Shown here: positions 35,247 to 43,584 of the stretch, in pieces
Position numbering within the stretch: position 1 is the first letter of the stretch
How the letters are laid out: every line of letters begins with the position of its first letter
Source of the DNA: Planococcus halocryophilus
GTDB taxonomy: Bacteria > Bacillota > Bacilli > Bacillales_A > Planococcaceae
Assembly (NCBI RefSeq): GCF_022489025.1
Contig: NZ_JAKVTG010000020.1
Location: 1 to 55,018 of the forward strand
Length of the DNA stretch: 55,018 nt
Reading direction: 5' to 3'
Position numbers and translations under genes: made by a program
Notes under the pieces: generated by a model
What the model saw: the letters and a program-made list of their open reading frames with translations, nothing else
Database searches by the model: none
What the model was told of the DNA's origin: nothing

Positions 35247-35456
35247 ATTTCTAATAATTGGTTATGGTTGCCGGTATTGATTCTTACGTTAAACTGTATC
35301 CGCTATACAGAAACAATGATGCAGCAAAGTTTGACTTCGTACCAAGTCATCTCATTTTCGTTAAGTATCGTCGGCATCCTATATGTGCTGTGGGTCATTT
35401 ACAAAGGAAAGCTAGTACGCAATAAACCAACCGGCAAAAGACATTTTAAAATCTAA
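35247..35456 (+). CDS. Small membrane protein, probable ATT start
   Basis: A 69-residue protein with two hydrophobic segments, NNWLWLPVLILTLNCIRY and ISFSLSIVGILYVLWVIYKG, and a basic tail GKLVRNKPTGKRHFKI. A textbook GGGAGG (33 to 38 of 35233-35238) lies eight bases before an ATT at 35247; no ATG, GTG or TTG sits in range, and the first TTG (35268) is 29 bases from it. I therefore propose ATT as start codon, rare in bacteria but known for infC. A strong terminator follows the stop. No family recognised. Confidence 0.55.
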   Translation: MSNNWLWLPVLILTLNCIRYTETMMQQSLTSYQVISFSLSIVGILYVLWVIYKGKLVRNKPTGKRHFKI

Positions 35457-35466
35457 CTGCCGGTAT

Positions 35467-35508
35467 AAAACAGCTTGTCTCATTTGATGGGACAAGCTGT
35501 TTTATTTT
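35467..35508 (+). terminator. Terminator of the ATT-start gene
   Basis: AAAACAGCTTGTC and GACAAGCTGTTTT form a perfect 13-base stem, then ATTTTG. Confidence 0.9.
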
Positions 35509-35598
35509 GTTGGGAAGAGTTAAGAGAGAGTCAGACTCTTAGTATCTACGTCTATAATTCTGATGTTATAATGAAAAAAATGATAAGGGGGAATCCTA

Positions 35599-36063
35599 AT
35601 GATTCGCGTATTATTTGTCTGCTTGGGGAATATTTGCCGGTCTCCCATGGCAGAAGCTGTCTTTAAAGAACTCGTGAACAAAGACTACTTATCTACAAAA
35701 ATAAAAGTGGAATCGGCTGGAACTGGAAACTGGCATATCGGCGACGATCCGCATCCGGGAACATTAGAAATTTTGGACAAGCATGATATTTCAGCAGAAG
35801 GCTTAAAAGGGCGGCAGCTCCAACAAAATGATTTTGAGCGATTTGACTATATTGTTGGGATGGACGAAAATAATATAGCAGATATCCGTTCGATGTTAAG
35901 TCAGCCGGTTCATCCGAAAATTTTTCGCTTTTTAGATTTAACCTATCATGCTAAGGACGTTCCCGATCCTTATTTCACAGGTGACTTTAACGAAACTTAT
36001 GAGTTAGTTACGGAAGGTTGCACTGCTTTACTTCAGAAAATTAAAGAAGAGCAAGTTGTTTAG
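35599..36063 (+). CDS. Low-molecular-weight protein-tyrosine phosphatase
   Basis: A 154-residue cytoplasmic phosphatase. The P-loop CLGNICRS places the nucleophile at Cys8 and the arginine at Arg14; the general acid is in DVPDPYFTG near residue 121. It resembles YfkJ of Bacillus, linked to stress resistance. AGGGGGAAT precedes the ATG. Single gene, ending at a hairpin shared with the convergent dehydratase gene. Confidence 0.95.
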   Translation: MIRVLFVCLGNICRSPMAEAVFKELVNKDYLSTKIKVESAGTGNWHIGDDPHPGTLEILDKHDISAEGLKGRQLQQNDFERFDYIVGMDENNIADIRSMLSQPVHPKIFRFLDLTYHAKDVPDPYFTGDFNETYELVTEGCTALLQKIKEEQVV

Positions 36064-36087
36064 TGGAATAAAAAAATAAGGGTTTTA

Positions 36088-36129
36088 AAACTGTCGGTTA
36101 GTTGGTTAATACAACTAAGCGGCAGTTTA
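36088..36129. terminator. Bidirectional terminator
   Basis: AAACTGTCGGTTAGTTG and CAACTAAGCGGCAGTTT pair (two mismatches or wobbles) around GTTAATA between convergent genes. Confidence 0.8.
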
Positions 36130-36134
36130 TTTGG

Positions 36135-36986
36135 TTATTTCTCAAATCTCCCCCACACGACCGGCAATAAGTCGCTTATTTCATGTGCGAGCATCGTATG
36201 CGCGGAGCGAGTATTTATCCATTCATCTGCACAAGCTCCGTGAAGGTATACGGCGTTAAGTACGGCATGGCGCCAATTTGGATGACAACATAACATCCCA
36301 AGTATCATACCTGTAAGCGTGTCACCGGTACCGCCTTTAGCAAGTGCGCTATTGCCGGTTGGGTTTATCCACGTTTCGCCGTCCGGAAAAGATATAACAG
36401 TGTTAGCACCTTTCAATACAATCGTTGCTCCTAATCTTTTGGACCAGCTCGCCGCATAATATGTTCGGTTTTTTTGCAAATCGTCCACTTCTACACCTAT
36501 AATACGAGAAAATTCAGCGAGGTGAGGTGTCAAAATAATGGGGGACTGTCTAAATGGATAAGACCGTTCACTTAATGCACCGGCATCTAAAACCACTGGC
36601 ATATGGCTTTCTAGAAGGACCTGAACGGCCTTTTCTGTTAGATCGTCCGGTTCTGTACCTGGACCAATCGCTGCTGCGCGGAAAGTATCGACGGAACTTT
36701 GCCGTTGTGCGATTTGCTGTAAGCCGTCTGGTAAAAATGTAGCTTCAGGTAGTCGAGGGACAATCATCGCAACCGCTTCAGTTTCGGTGGCAATGACTAG
36801 CTTGCCAACACCGCTACGCATAGCGCCTAATCCTGCAAGTAAGGCAGCACCAGGCATATCTTTAGTACCAGCAATTAATAAAGCGGTGCCATAGCTTCCT
36901 TTATGGCTCGTTGCATCTCTTTTTGGAAGTTTCGCCTTGACATGCTTTTCTGTCCATATGAGCTTTTCCTCATTTACTCCAACCAT
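36135..36986 (-). CDS. nnrD: ADP-dependent NAD(P)H-hydrate dehydratase
   Basis: A 283-residue ribokinase-fold repair enzyme that dehydrates damaged (S)-NAD(P)HX. Signatures: HKGSYGTALLIAGTKDMPGA at 29-48, TPHLAEF at 153-159, and NPTGNSALAKGGTGDTLTG with catalytic Asp222. There is no YjeF epimerase domain, as in the short Bacillus YxkO type. AGGAGG lies eight bases before the ATG. Single gene. Confidence 0.94.
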   Translation of the reverse strand: MVGVNEEKLIWTEKHVKAKLPKRDATSHKGSYGTALLIAGTKDMPGAALLAGLGAMRSGVGKLVIATETEAVAMIVPRLPEATFLPDGLQQIAQRQSSVDTFRAAAIGPGTEPDDLTEKAVQVLLESHMPVVLDAGALSERSYPFRQSPIILTPHLAEFSRIIGVEVDDLQKNRTYYAASWSKRLGATIVLKGANTVISFPDGETWINPTGNSALAKGGTGDTLTGMILGMLCCHPNWRHAVLNAVYLHGACADEWINTRSAHTMLAHEISDLLPVVWGRFEK

Positions 36987-37243
36987 TTCGCTTTTCCTCC
37001 TATTCGTAACGCCAACTTATTTAGTTACTTTAACAGTACGCATTGTTTTTAAAAATTGCAAAATCAGATATTATTCTATCTCAGCATCGCTTTTGCTAAT
37101 GAGGTTAAAACACAGAAATTCCGGAAATCAACGTTAAAAAAAGTCCTTAAACCTTAAAAGGAATGGTAGAATATTCTATCAATGGGTAAGGATTCTGATT
37201 ATCGTCTATCTACTGGTCCATATAAAAAAAGGGGATGAATAGC

Positions 37244-38182
37244 GTGGAAGTAAAGCAACCAATTCGTTTATCTGATCGGCTGCATTTAATCGATGGGTTT
37301 GATTTGGGATTGCCAGAGCGTACCGGTACTTATGTCATAAGCGAAAAAGAATTAACATTAGTTGACACTGGTCCAAGTTCTTCGATTAAGCATGTCAAAA
37401 AAGGATTAGCTCATTTAGGATTTTCTCTTGAAGACGTTAAATACATAATTGTTACCCATGTTCATTTGGATCATTCAGGAGGAGCGGGACTATTACTGCA
37501 AGATTGTCCGAACGCAAAAGTCGTTGTTCATCCAAAAGGCGCTAGACATTTAAGCGACCCGAGCCGTTTAATTGCGGGTGCGAAAATGGTGTACGGAGAC
37601 CAATTTGATCAATTGTTCAATCCGATACTAGCGATTCCAGAAGACCGCTTGCTCATAAAAAATGAAGGGGATCAATTGGAAATTGGACCAACTTGTCGAC
37701 TTACCTTCTGGGATACACCGGGACACGCTAACCACCATTTCAGTATTTACGATCCTGTTAGTAGCGGACTATTTGCGGGAGATACAGTAGGAATTCGTTA
37801 CGATCAATTGGTGAGAGAAGGCATTGATTTGTATTTGCCATCAACTTCACCTAACCAATTCAATCCAGAAAAAATGCACGAAGCGATAGAGCGTATGACT
37901 AAAGCCGATTTGGATGCTATATACTATGGACATTTCGGCAAAACAAATCAACCTGAAATAGCATTACGACAAGTCGCAGAGTGGCTAAAGATTTTTGTTG
38001 AAGAAGGAAACGCTGCAATTGCTTCTAATCTAAATGCGGATCAATTAGCAAAACGATTATTTGAGCGAGTTCAACAGTATTTAAAATCACAAAATGTATT
38101 GGATGACCATGAAGTATATGCTTATATTCAAGTAGATATGCAAGTAAGCGCTATGGGGATTCTACATGCCTTGTCAAAATAA
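37244..38182 (+). CDS. MBL-fold metallohydrolase
   Basis: About 312 residues. The metal motif is VTHVHLDHSGG; further ligands are His in DTPGHANHHF, Asp in LFAGDTVG and His in YYGHFGKTN. It belongs to the glyoxalase-II-like hydrolases; the substrate is unknown. The frame is open from the ATG at 37235, but AAAAGGGG abuts that codon and stands nine bases before the GTG at 37244, taken as start. Single gene with terminator. Confidence 0.88.
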   Translation: MEVKQPIRLSDRLHLIDGFDLGLPERTGTYVISEKELTLVDTGPSSSIKHVKKGLAHLGFSLEDVKYIIVTHVHLDHSGGAGLLLQDCPNAKVVVHPKGARHLSDPSRLIAGAKMVYGDQFDQLFNPILAIPEDRLLIKNEGDQLEIGPTCRLTFWDTPGHANHHFSIYDPVSSGLFAGDTVGIRYDQLVREGIDLYLPSTSPNQFNPEKMHEAIERMTKADLDAIYYGHFGKTNQPEIALRQVAEWLKIFVEEGNAAIASNLNADQLAKRLFERVQQYLKSQNVLDDHEVYAYIQVDMQVSAMGILHALSK

Positions 38183-38189
38183 ACCGCAG

Positions 38190-38214
38190 CCTGTGCAAAT
38201 GCACAGGTTTTTTA
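38190..38214 (+). terminator. Terminator of the MBL gene
   Basis: CCTGTGC, AAAT, GCACAGG, TTTTTT. Perfect seven-base stem. Confidence 0.9.
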
Positions 38215-38510
38215 TTGACTTTTTTTGAATAACGAAATGGATAACTAATCAATGCGGAAATAGAGAGTCTTTTTATTCACTTTATGTATAGTGAATGATT
38301 TTCCGTGAATATTCATACTGATGCAACCATGTGGAGTTGAATAAAATTATTCATAAGTTGGGGAAGTAAAGCATTCACACAAATACGCAAGTTCTGTTTA
38401 CACACTAGCCTCTTTAGGGTAAATAAAAAAATAGACAACATCCCAATGAATTTGTTCAACATAACTAAATTAAACAAACTGGGAGAATTTAGCGAGAGGT
38501 GGACATAAAA
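38215..38510. other. Spacer before the second SDR gene, with TTCAC/GTGAA repeats
   Basis: Near 38274-38296 ATTCACT and AGTGAAT form a seven-base inverted repeat with an eight-base spacer; just beyond, GTGAATATTCAT (38304-38315) is another palindromic element. The shared GTGAAT units suggest clustered sites for one protein. No regulator gene lies beside it, and no gene is visible in the spacer. Confidence 0.4.
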
Positions 38511-39230
38511 ATGCAAATATTAACAGAGAAAACAGCTTTTATTACAGGAGCGGGTAAAGGAATCGGGCGCGCAACAGCACTAGCTTTAGCAAACGAAGGA
38601 GTCAATGTTGGGTTGATTGCACGAACCGAGTCGGATTTAGTAAAGCTTGCCGCAGAAATTAAGTCATTGCGGGGGCGTGTAGCTTATGCAGTGGCAGATG
38701 TATCTGATTTGGCCCAAGTAGAAGCAGCTATTGAGAAACTGACTAACGAAATTGGTACAGCCGATATATTAATCAATAACGCAGGAATCGGTAAATATGC
38801 ACCATTTTTGGAGTTGCAACCAGAAGAGTGGAAACGGATGATTGATGTCAATTTGATGGGTATGTACTATGTTACTCGAACAGTATTACCACAACTGATT
38901 GAAAAAAATGGCGGAGACATCATTAATATTTCTTCAAGTTCAGGATTGCGAGGGACGGCTGGATCGAGTGCGTATAGCGCTTCGAAGTTTGGGGTTCTTG
39001 GTATGACTGAATCGTTATCTCAAGAAGTTCGTAAACACAATATCCGTGTATTTGCTTTAACACCAAGTCGGGTAGTAACTGATTTAACGTATAAAGAAGG
39101 AGAAACTGAACAAGAAAAAGAGAAATTCATGCAGCCAGAAGATTTGGCTGAATATATGGTGGCGCAATTAAAACTGCATCCGCGTATTTTCATCCCAACT
39201 TCGAGTCAATGGGCGACAAATCCTTTTTAA
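38511..39230 (+). CDS. SDR-family oxidoreductase (FabG-like paralogue)
   Basis: About 239 residues. Cofactor loop [12 protein letters not shown] in [14 protein letters not shown], the serine in [12 protein letters not shown] and catalytic Tyr-Lys in YSASKFG are intact. Resembles 3-ketoacyl reductase-like proteins; substrate unknown. The frame opens with a GTG at 38499, but GAGAGGTGG lies eight bases before the ATG at 38511. Terminated by a long hairpin; no partner genes. Confidence 0.9.
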   Translation: MQILTEKTAFITGAGKGIGRATALALANEGVNVGLIARTESDLVKLAAEIKSLRGRVAYAVADVSDLAQVEAAIEKLTNEIGTADILINNAGIGKYAPFLELQPEEWKRMIDVNLMGMYYVTRTVLPQLIEKNGGDIINISSSSGLRGTAGSSAYSASKFGVLGMTESLSQEVRKHNIRVFALTPSRVVTDLTYKEGETEQEKEKFMQPEDLAEYMVAQLKLHPRIFIPTSSQWATNPF

Positions 39231-39276
39231 TATATAGGTCTATTGCTCGTTAATCTTATAGGTCAGCAAGATATTT

Positions 39277-39328
39277 AATCTGAAATTCCTTTATTTCACA
39301 CGGTGTGTGGAGGAGTTTCAGATTTTTC
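39277..39328 (+). terminator. Long-stem terminator after the SDR gene
   Basis: AATCTGAAA with TTTCAGATT, TCCT with AGGA, and an inner CACAC-GG-TGTG hairpin, ending in TTTTTC. An unusually long interrupted stem. Confidence 0.8.
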
Positions 39329-39501
39329 ATTCGTAATATTTAAATTGTAATTTTAGTCGTTAGATATTACAATATATGTAAGTTTGTTAAATAAACAAAA
39401 CATTTTTGTGAAAACTGTTAGAACATAATGCAGAAGAATGGGGTTATATTAAAAAGATTTAAATTTGTTTATCTATCAAAACAGCAATAAGGAGGAGAAA
39501 G

Positions 39502-39690
39502 ATGGGGGATTTCTTTTTGGTGTTGTTAATTGTATCAATTACAATGTTTTTTATAGGGCTAGTTAAGCCCACATTTGTATTAAGGTGGATACCTGAATCT
39601 AATAGAAACCGAATGAAAGTTGTATCTTCTTTCGGTCCTATCATCTTAATATCTTTTATTTTGTTTGGCATAACGATAGAATCGCCATAA
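39502..39690 (+). CDS. Small two-helix membrane protein, unknown
   Basis: A 62-residue protein with hydrophobic segments at about 3-22 (FFLVLLIVSITMFFIGLVKP) and 43-58, and a basic loop RWIPESNRNRMK between. AAGGAGGAG precedes the ATG at ideal distance. The KP-x3-LRW pattern after helix 1 is common in small Firmicutes membrane proteins of unknown role. It shares a terminator with ptsI, which is convergent. Confidence 0.72.
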   Translation: MGDFFLVLLIVSITMFFIGLVKPTFVLRWIPESNRNRMKVVSSFGPIILISFILFGITIESP

Positions 39691-39730
39691 AAAAACGAGC
39701 AAGGGAAATGATCCCAAGCTCGTTTTTTTA
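39690..39730. terminator. Bidirectional terminator at the ptsI end
   Basis: AAAAAACGAGC pairs with GCTCGTTTTTT; a GGGA/TCCC inner stem adds stability. Serves ptsHI and the small membrane gene. Confidence 0.88.
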
Positions 39731-41446
39731 ATTAGTTGGTAGTTGTTTAACGTAGTCTTCAACTTCCTGAGAATTGCTTAGCGCTAGAATACGATCTGTG
39801 TGTTGTGCCATTTCAGCTTTTGAAAGTTTACTAATTTGCGCACGAGCTTTTAAGATAGATGAAGCGCTCATCGAGAACTCATCTAGGCCAAGACCAAGTA
39901 GAATTGGAATCGCAATTTCATCTCCAGCCATTTCGCCACACATACCTGTCCATTTGCCTTCACGATGGGAAGCATCGATAACCATTTTGACTAAACGCAA
40001 AATGGCTGGATTAAATGGCTGATACAAATACGACACGCTTTCGTTCATGCGATCTGCGGCCATTGTATATTGGATCAAGTCATTTGTCCCAATCGAGAAG
40101 AAATCGACTTCTTTTGCGAAAGTATCAGCCATCACTGCAGTTGAAGGAATCTCAACCATGATGCCAACTTCGATTGTTTCGCTTACTTCGACGCCTTCAG
40201 CTTGAAGCTTCGCTTTTTCTTCCAATAATAACGCTTTAGCTTCGCGGAATTCGTCAAGTGTTGCAATCATAGGGAACATGATTTTCAAGTTGCCGTGTAC
40301 GCTTGCACGTAAAAGTGCGCGCAATTGAGTTCTAAACATATCCGGCATTTCTAAGCAAAGACGGATTGCACGTAAGCCAAGAAATGGGTTTAGTTCTTTT
40401 GGCAAATCAAGGTAAGACAATTCTTTGTCGCCACCAATATCTAGTGTGCGAACAACAGTTGGTTTGCCTTGCATGCCTTTTAATACAGCAGCGTATGCTT
40501 CTACTTGTTCGTCTTCTGTTGGGAATGAGTCACGTCCCATGTAAAGAAACTCTGTACGGTATAAGCCAATCGCTTCGCCGCCGTTATCAACAACACCTGT
40601 AATATCTTTTGGTGTTCCAATATTGGCACCCAGTTCGACAGCTTGCCCGTCAGCGGTAACTGTTGCTTCGTTTTTCAATACAGCCCATTCAGCTTTTTGC
40701 TCGTCATAAGCCAATTGTTTGTTTTTGTATTCTTCAATGACACTTTCATCTGGATCGATTAAAATCGTTCCATCTAATCCGTCAACAATAACAATCATGC
40801 CATTTTGGATATCTGCCATTGCTTTTTTAGCCCCAACGACTGCTGGAATTTCCAACGTACGCGCTAAAATCGCAGAGTGAGAAGTACGTCCACCAATGTC
40901 AGTGATAAAGCCTTTTACGAATTGTGCATTTAACTGTACCGTGTCAGAAGGTGTTAAATCTTCCGCAATGATGATGACTTCATCTGAAATCATACTTGGG
41001 CTTTGGATTGTTACACCTAATAGGTGACCTAGCACACGTTTTCTAACGTCACGAATGTCCGCAGCGCGTTCTTTCATGTACTCGTTGTCCATCGCTTCAA
41101 ACATTGCGATAAACATATCCGTTGCTTCTTGCAAAGCAAATTCGGCATTAACGTTTTCAGTTTTGATTTTTTCAGTAATAGGTCCTACAAGTTCAGGATC
41201 GCTTAATACGAGAAGGTGAGCACCAAAGATAGCTGCTTCTTTTTCGCTAATTTGTTCAGCTGTTTTTTTCTGAATCACTTCTAGTTCTGCGATTGATGTT
41301 TCTAATGCAGAAGTTAATCGTGCCAATTCACTGTCAGTATCCGAAATTGTGCGCTTATCAACATTCAATTCCGGATTTTCCAAGCGAAAAGCTTTCGCAA
41401 TGGCAATTCCATTTGAGGCCGCTATTCCGGACATTGTTTGGGTCAT
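39728..41446 (-). CDS. ptsI: PTS enzyme I (phosphoenolpyruvate-protein phosphotransferase)
   Basis: A 572-residue cytoplasmic enzyme that takes phosphate from phosphoenolpyruvate and gives it to HPr. The active-site histidine is in [19 protein letters not shown] near residue 189; the C-terminal PEP-binding barrel shows [23 protein letters not shown] and [12 protein letters not shown]. The length equals the Firmicute norm. The ATG overlaps the ptsH stop by four bases, so the two are coupled. The pair faces the fru operon, which it feeds. Confidence 0.98.
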   Translation of the reverse strand: MTQTMSGIAASNGIAIAKAFRLENPELNVDKRTISDTDSELARLTSALETSIAELEVIQKKTAEQISEKEAAIFGAHLLVLSDPELVGPITEKIKTENVNAEFALQEATDMFIAMFEAMDNEYMKERAADIRDVRKRVLGHLLGVTIQSPSMISDEVIIIAEDLTPSDTVQLNAQFVKGFITDIGGRTSHSAILARTLEIPAVVGAKKAMADIQNGMIVIVDGLDGTILIDPDESVIEEYKNKQLAYDEQKAEWAVLKNEATVTADGQAVELGANIGTPKDITGVVDNGGEAIGLYRTEFLYMGRDSFPTEDEQVEAYAAVLKGMQGKPTVVRTLDIGGDKELSYLDLPKELNPFLGLRAIRLCLEMPDMFRTQLRALLRASVHGNLKIMFPMIATLDEFREAKALLLEEKAKLQAEGVEVSETIEVGIMVEIPSTAVMADTFAKEVDFFSIGTNDLIQYTMAADRMNESVSYLYQPFNPAILRLVKMVIDASHREGKWTGMCGEMAGDEIAIPILLGLGLDEFSMSASSILKARAQISKLSKAEMAQHTDRILALSNSQEVEDYVKQLPTN

Positions 41447-41712
41447 TGGTTTGAAATCCCTTCTTTTTCCATAACTGCTCCTGCTTGTTCAATGGCTTCG
41501 TTTTCGTCTGCACCATCTGCTGCGATTGTTACAACTGAACCGCTTGGAATACCTAAAGACATAACGCCTAAAATTGATTTTAAGTTAACTTTTTTGCCAT
41601 TGTGTTCAAGTGTGATGTCCGAAGTGAATTTTGACACCGCTCCTACTAATGCTGATGCTGGACGTGCGTGCATACCTGCTTCATCTGTAATTGTGAATTG
41701 TTTTTCGACCAT
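41443..41712 (-). CDS. ptsH: PTS phosphocarrier protein HPr
   Basis: An 89-residue protein. His15 in GMHARPA takes phosphate from enzyme I; Ser46 in [12 protein letters not shown] is the HPr-kinase site that turns HPr into the CcpA co-factor. The frame is open from 41751, but AAGGAGG precedes the ATG at 41712 and the protein from there has the exact family length. First gene of ptsHI; the promoter must lie in the 190-base gap shared with fruR. Confidence 0.98.
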   Translation of the reverse strand: MVEKQFTITDEAGMHARPASALVGAVSKFTSDITLEHNGKKVNLKSILGVMSLGIPSGSVVTIAADGADENEAIEQAGAVMEKEGISNQ

Positions 41713-41758
41713 GATTAAATTCCTCCTTATAAGTAGCGTCATTTTAAACAAATCGGTG

Positions 41759-41773
41759 ACCGTTTTTGACGGT
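41759..41773. promoter_or_regulatory. Small inverted repeat between ptsH and fruR
   Basis: ACCGT, TTTTG, ACGGT. A perfect five-base inverted repeat 47 bases before ptsH, a possible regulator site. Confidence 0.25.
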
Positions 41774-41807
41774 TTTCGAATGCTTTTAAAAAATAAATGA
41801 CTTTTTT

Positions 41808-41836
41808 TGATTGCTTATGAATGATTATGATTGATT
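41808..41836 (+). promoter_or_regulatory. TGATT direct repeats upstream of fruR, possible FruR sites
   Basis: TGATTGCTT (41808), TGATTATGA (41822) and TGATTGATT (41828) repeat on the plus strand 70-95 bases before fruR. DeoR-type repressors often bind such direct repeats; binding is inferred. Confidence 0.4.
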
Positions 41837-41837
41837 T

Positions 41838-41851
41838 TGGAAGCGATTTCA
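41838..41851. promoter_or_regulatory. cre site of the fru operon
   Basis: TGGAAGCGATTTCA matches the cre consensus TGWAANCGNTNWCA at 13 of 14 bases. It lies 52 bases before the fruR start, right after the TGATT repeats, so CcpA likely represses fruRKA when preferred sugars are present. Confidence 0.75.
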
Positions 41852-41902
41852 AGTAATATCTTTTTAACAGAACTTTTAAACTATTGAAAAGAGGGTGATA
41901 GC

Positions 41903-42655
41903 TTGCTGACCAACGAACGACATCTCTTTATTATGCAACTACTAGAAGAAAAACAGACAGTCAAAATTCAAGAACTTGTTGAATCGACTGGCGCATCCGA
42001 ATCAACGATCCGCAGAGATTTAGTCGACCTTGAACATGCCGGAAAGTTGGAACGTGTTTTCGGCGGCGCGACATTAACCGGAAAAAATTTGCTAGAACCG
42101 AGCATTTCAGACAAATCAACGCAATTATTAGATGAAAAAATAAAAATTGCAAAATTCGCTGCTTCTTTTGTGCAACAGGGCGATAGCGTTTATTTGGACG
42201 CCGGTACCACGACCTTTCAAATGATTCCATTTTTGAAAGACAAAGATCTTGTTGTTGTGACAAATGGTTTGACACTTGTCGAGGCACTGAATAACCAAGG
42301 CATTACCACTTATTTAACAGGTGGATTGATGAAACCTCGTACCGGTGCTTTTGTTGGTTCTCAGACGATTCAAGCTTTGCAAAACTATCGTTTTGATATC
42401 TGTTTTCTTGGCATCAATGGTTTCCACCCAGAATATGGTTATACCACACCAGACCCCGAGGAAGCCGCCGTTAAACAAATGGCAAGTTCTTTATCACGAA
42501 AGACATATGCACTCGCTGATCATTCCAAAATCAATAAAATCAGTTTCGCAAAAATTATGGATCTAGAACGTGCCACCTTAATTGTAGATGAAATATCCAA
42601 AGATGCCAATGCTGTACTTGAAAAAAAGACAATTGTAAAGGTGGTGAAACCATGA
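41903..42655 (+). CDS. fruR: DeoR-family repressor of the fructose operon
   Basis: A 250-residue regulator. The DeoR helix-turn-helix is VKIQELVESTGASESTIRRD at about 19-38, and the sugar-phosphate sensing domain shows VYLDAGTTTFQMIPFL, VVTNGLTLVEAL and the signature KQMASSLSRKTYALADHSK. It should release DNA on binding fructose-1-phosphate. The start is a TTG with AGAGGGTGAT before it. Its stop overlaps the fruK ATG by four bases. Gene order fruR-fruK-fruA is the classical Firmicute fructose operon. Confidence 0.95.
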   Translation: MLTNERHLFIMQLLEEKQTVKIQELVESTGASESTIRRDLVDLEHAGKLERVFGGATLTGKNLLEPSISDKSTQLLDEKIKIAKFAASFVQQGDSVYLDAGTTTFQMIPFLKDKDLVVVTNGLTLVEALNNQGITTYLTGGLMKPRTGAFVGSQTIQALQNYRFDICFLGINGFHPEYGYTTPDPEEAAVKQMASSLSRKTYALADHSKINKISFAKIMDLERATLIVDEISKDANAVLEKKTIVKVVKP

Positions 42656-43584
42656 TTTACACGTGCACCATTGCGCCGTCCATTGATTATACCGTGTATC
42701 TCTCTGAATTTGACAGTGGAAAGCTAAATCGCACAAACGATGTGTATTACTATCCGGGTGGAAAAGGTATTAATGTTTCTCGCGTATTAAAACGTCTAGG
42801 CGTGTCTAACAAAGCACTCGGATTTGCTGGCGGCTTTACAGGACGTTATATAGAAGAATACTTGAAAAATGAAGATGTGGAAACAGATTTTATTGAAACA
42901 GCAGAAGTTACCCGTATTAACGTCAAGATTAAATCAGAAACTGAAACAGAGTTAAATGGTCCAGGTCCTGAGTTAACTGCAGATCAGTTAGGCGCTTTAA
43001 CGAAAAAGGTTCAAGATATGAATGAAGGTGACTGGTTTGTATTGGCTGGTAGCTTACCAAGTACGATTTCGCCAGACTATTTTCTAGAGCTCGCTACACT
43101 CTGTCATACCAAAAGCATTCGGTTTGTACTTGATACTTCCGGTCCCATGCTTAAGAGCATATTGACAGCTCATGTTTTTTTGGTCAAACCCAATCAACAA
43201 GAACTTGGTGAATTGTTCGGAGTGGACATCACTAATCTGACTGACGTTTATCATTATGCCCATAAATTGGTCGCCAGTGGTACTGAACATGTAGTCGTTT
43301 CTATGGGGGGCGACGGTGCCATGCTTGTTACTAAAGACATCGCACTTATCGCCAACGCACCAACAGGAACCGTTGTGAATACAGTCGGAGCTGGAGATTC
43401 ACTGGTCTCTGGATTTATTGCTTCTTACGCAACTAATGGAGATGCTGCACAAGCTTTCCGTTTGGGTGTGGCAAGTGGCAGTGCAACGGCTTTTCGATCT
43501 GATTTATGTGAAAAAGAAGATGTGGAAACATTGCTTGACCAAATAGAAGTTCACCCATTCGAAGAAAAGGATGTGACACAATGA
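42652..43584 (+). CDS. fruK: 1-phosphofructokinase
   Basis: A 310-residue PfkB-family kinase that makes fructose-1,6-bisphosphate from fructose-1-phosphate. Marks: NDVYYYPGGKGINVSRVLKR near 26-45, KPNQQELGELFG at about 182-193, and the catalytic GTVVNTVGAGDSLVSGFIAS with its Asp near residue 249. Four-base overlaps with fruR and fruA at both ends show tight translational coupling. Cytoplasmic. Confidence 0.97.
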   Translation: MIYTCTIAPSIDYTVYLSEFDSGKLNRTNDVYYYPGGKGINVSRVLKRLGVSNKALGFAGGFTGRYIEEYLKNEDVETDFIETAEVTRINVKIKSETETELNGPGPELTADQLGALTKKVQDMNEGDWFVLAGSLPSTISPDYFLELATLCHTKSIRFVLDTSGPMLKSILTAHVFLVKPNQQELGELFGVDITNLTDVYHYAHKLVASGTEHVVVSMGGDGAMLVTKDIALIANAPTGTVVNTVGAGDSLVSGFIASYATNGDAAQAFRLGVASGSATAFRSDLCEKEDVETLLDQIEVHPFEEKDVTQ

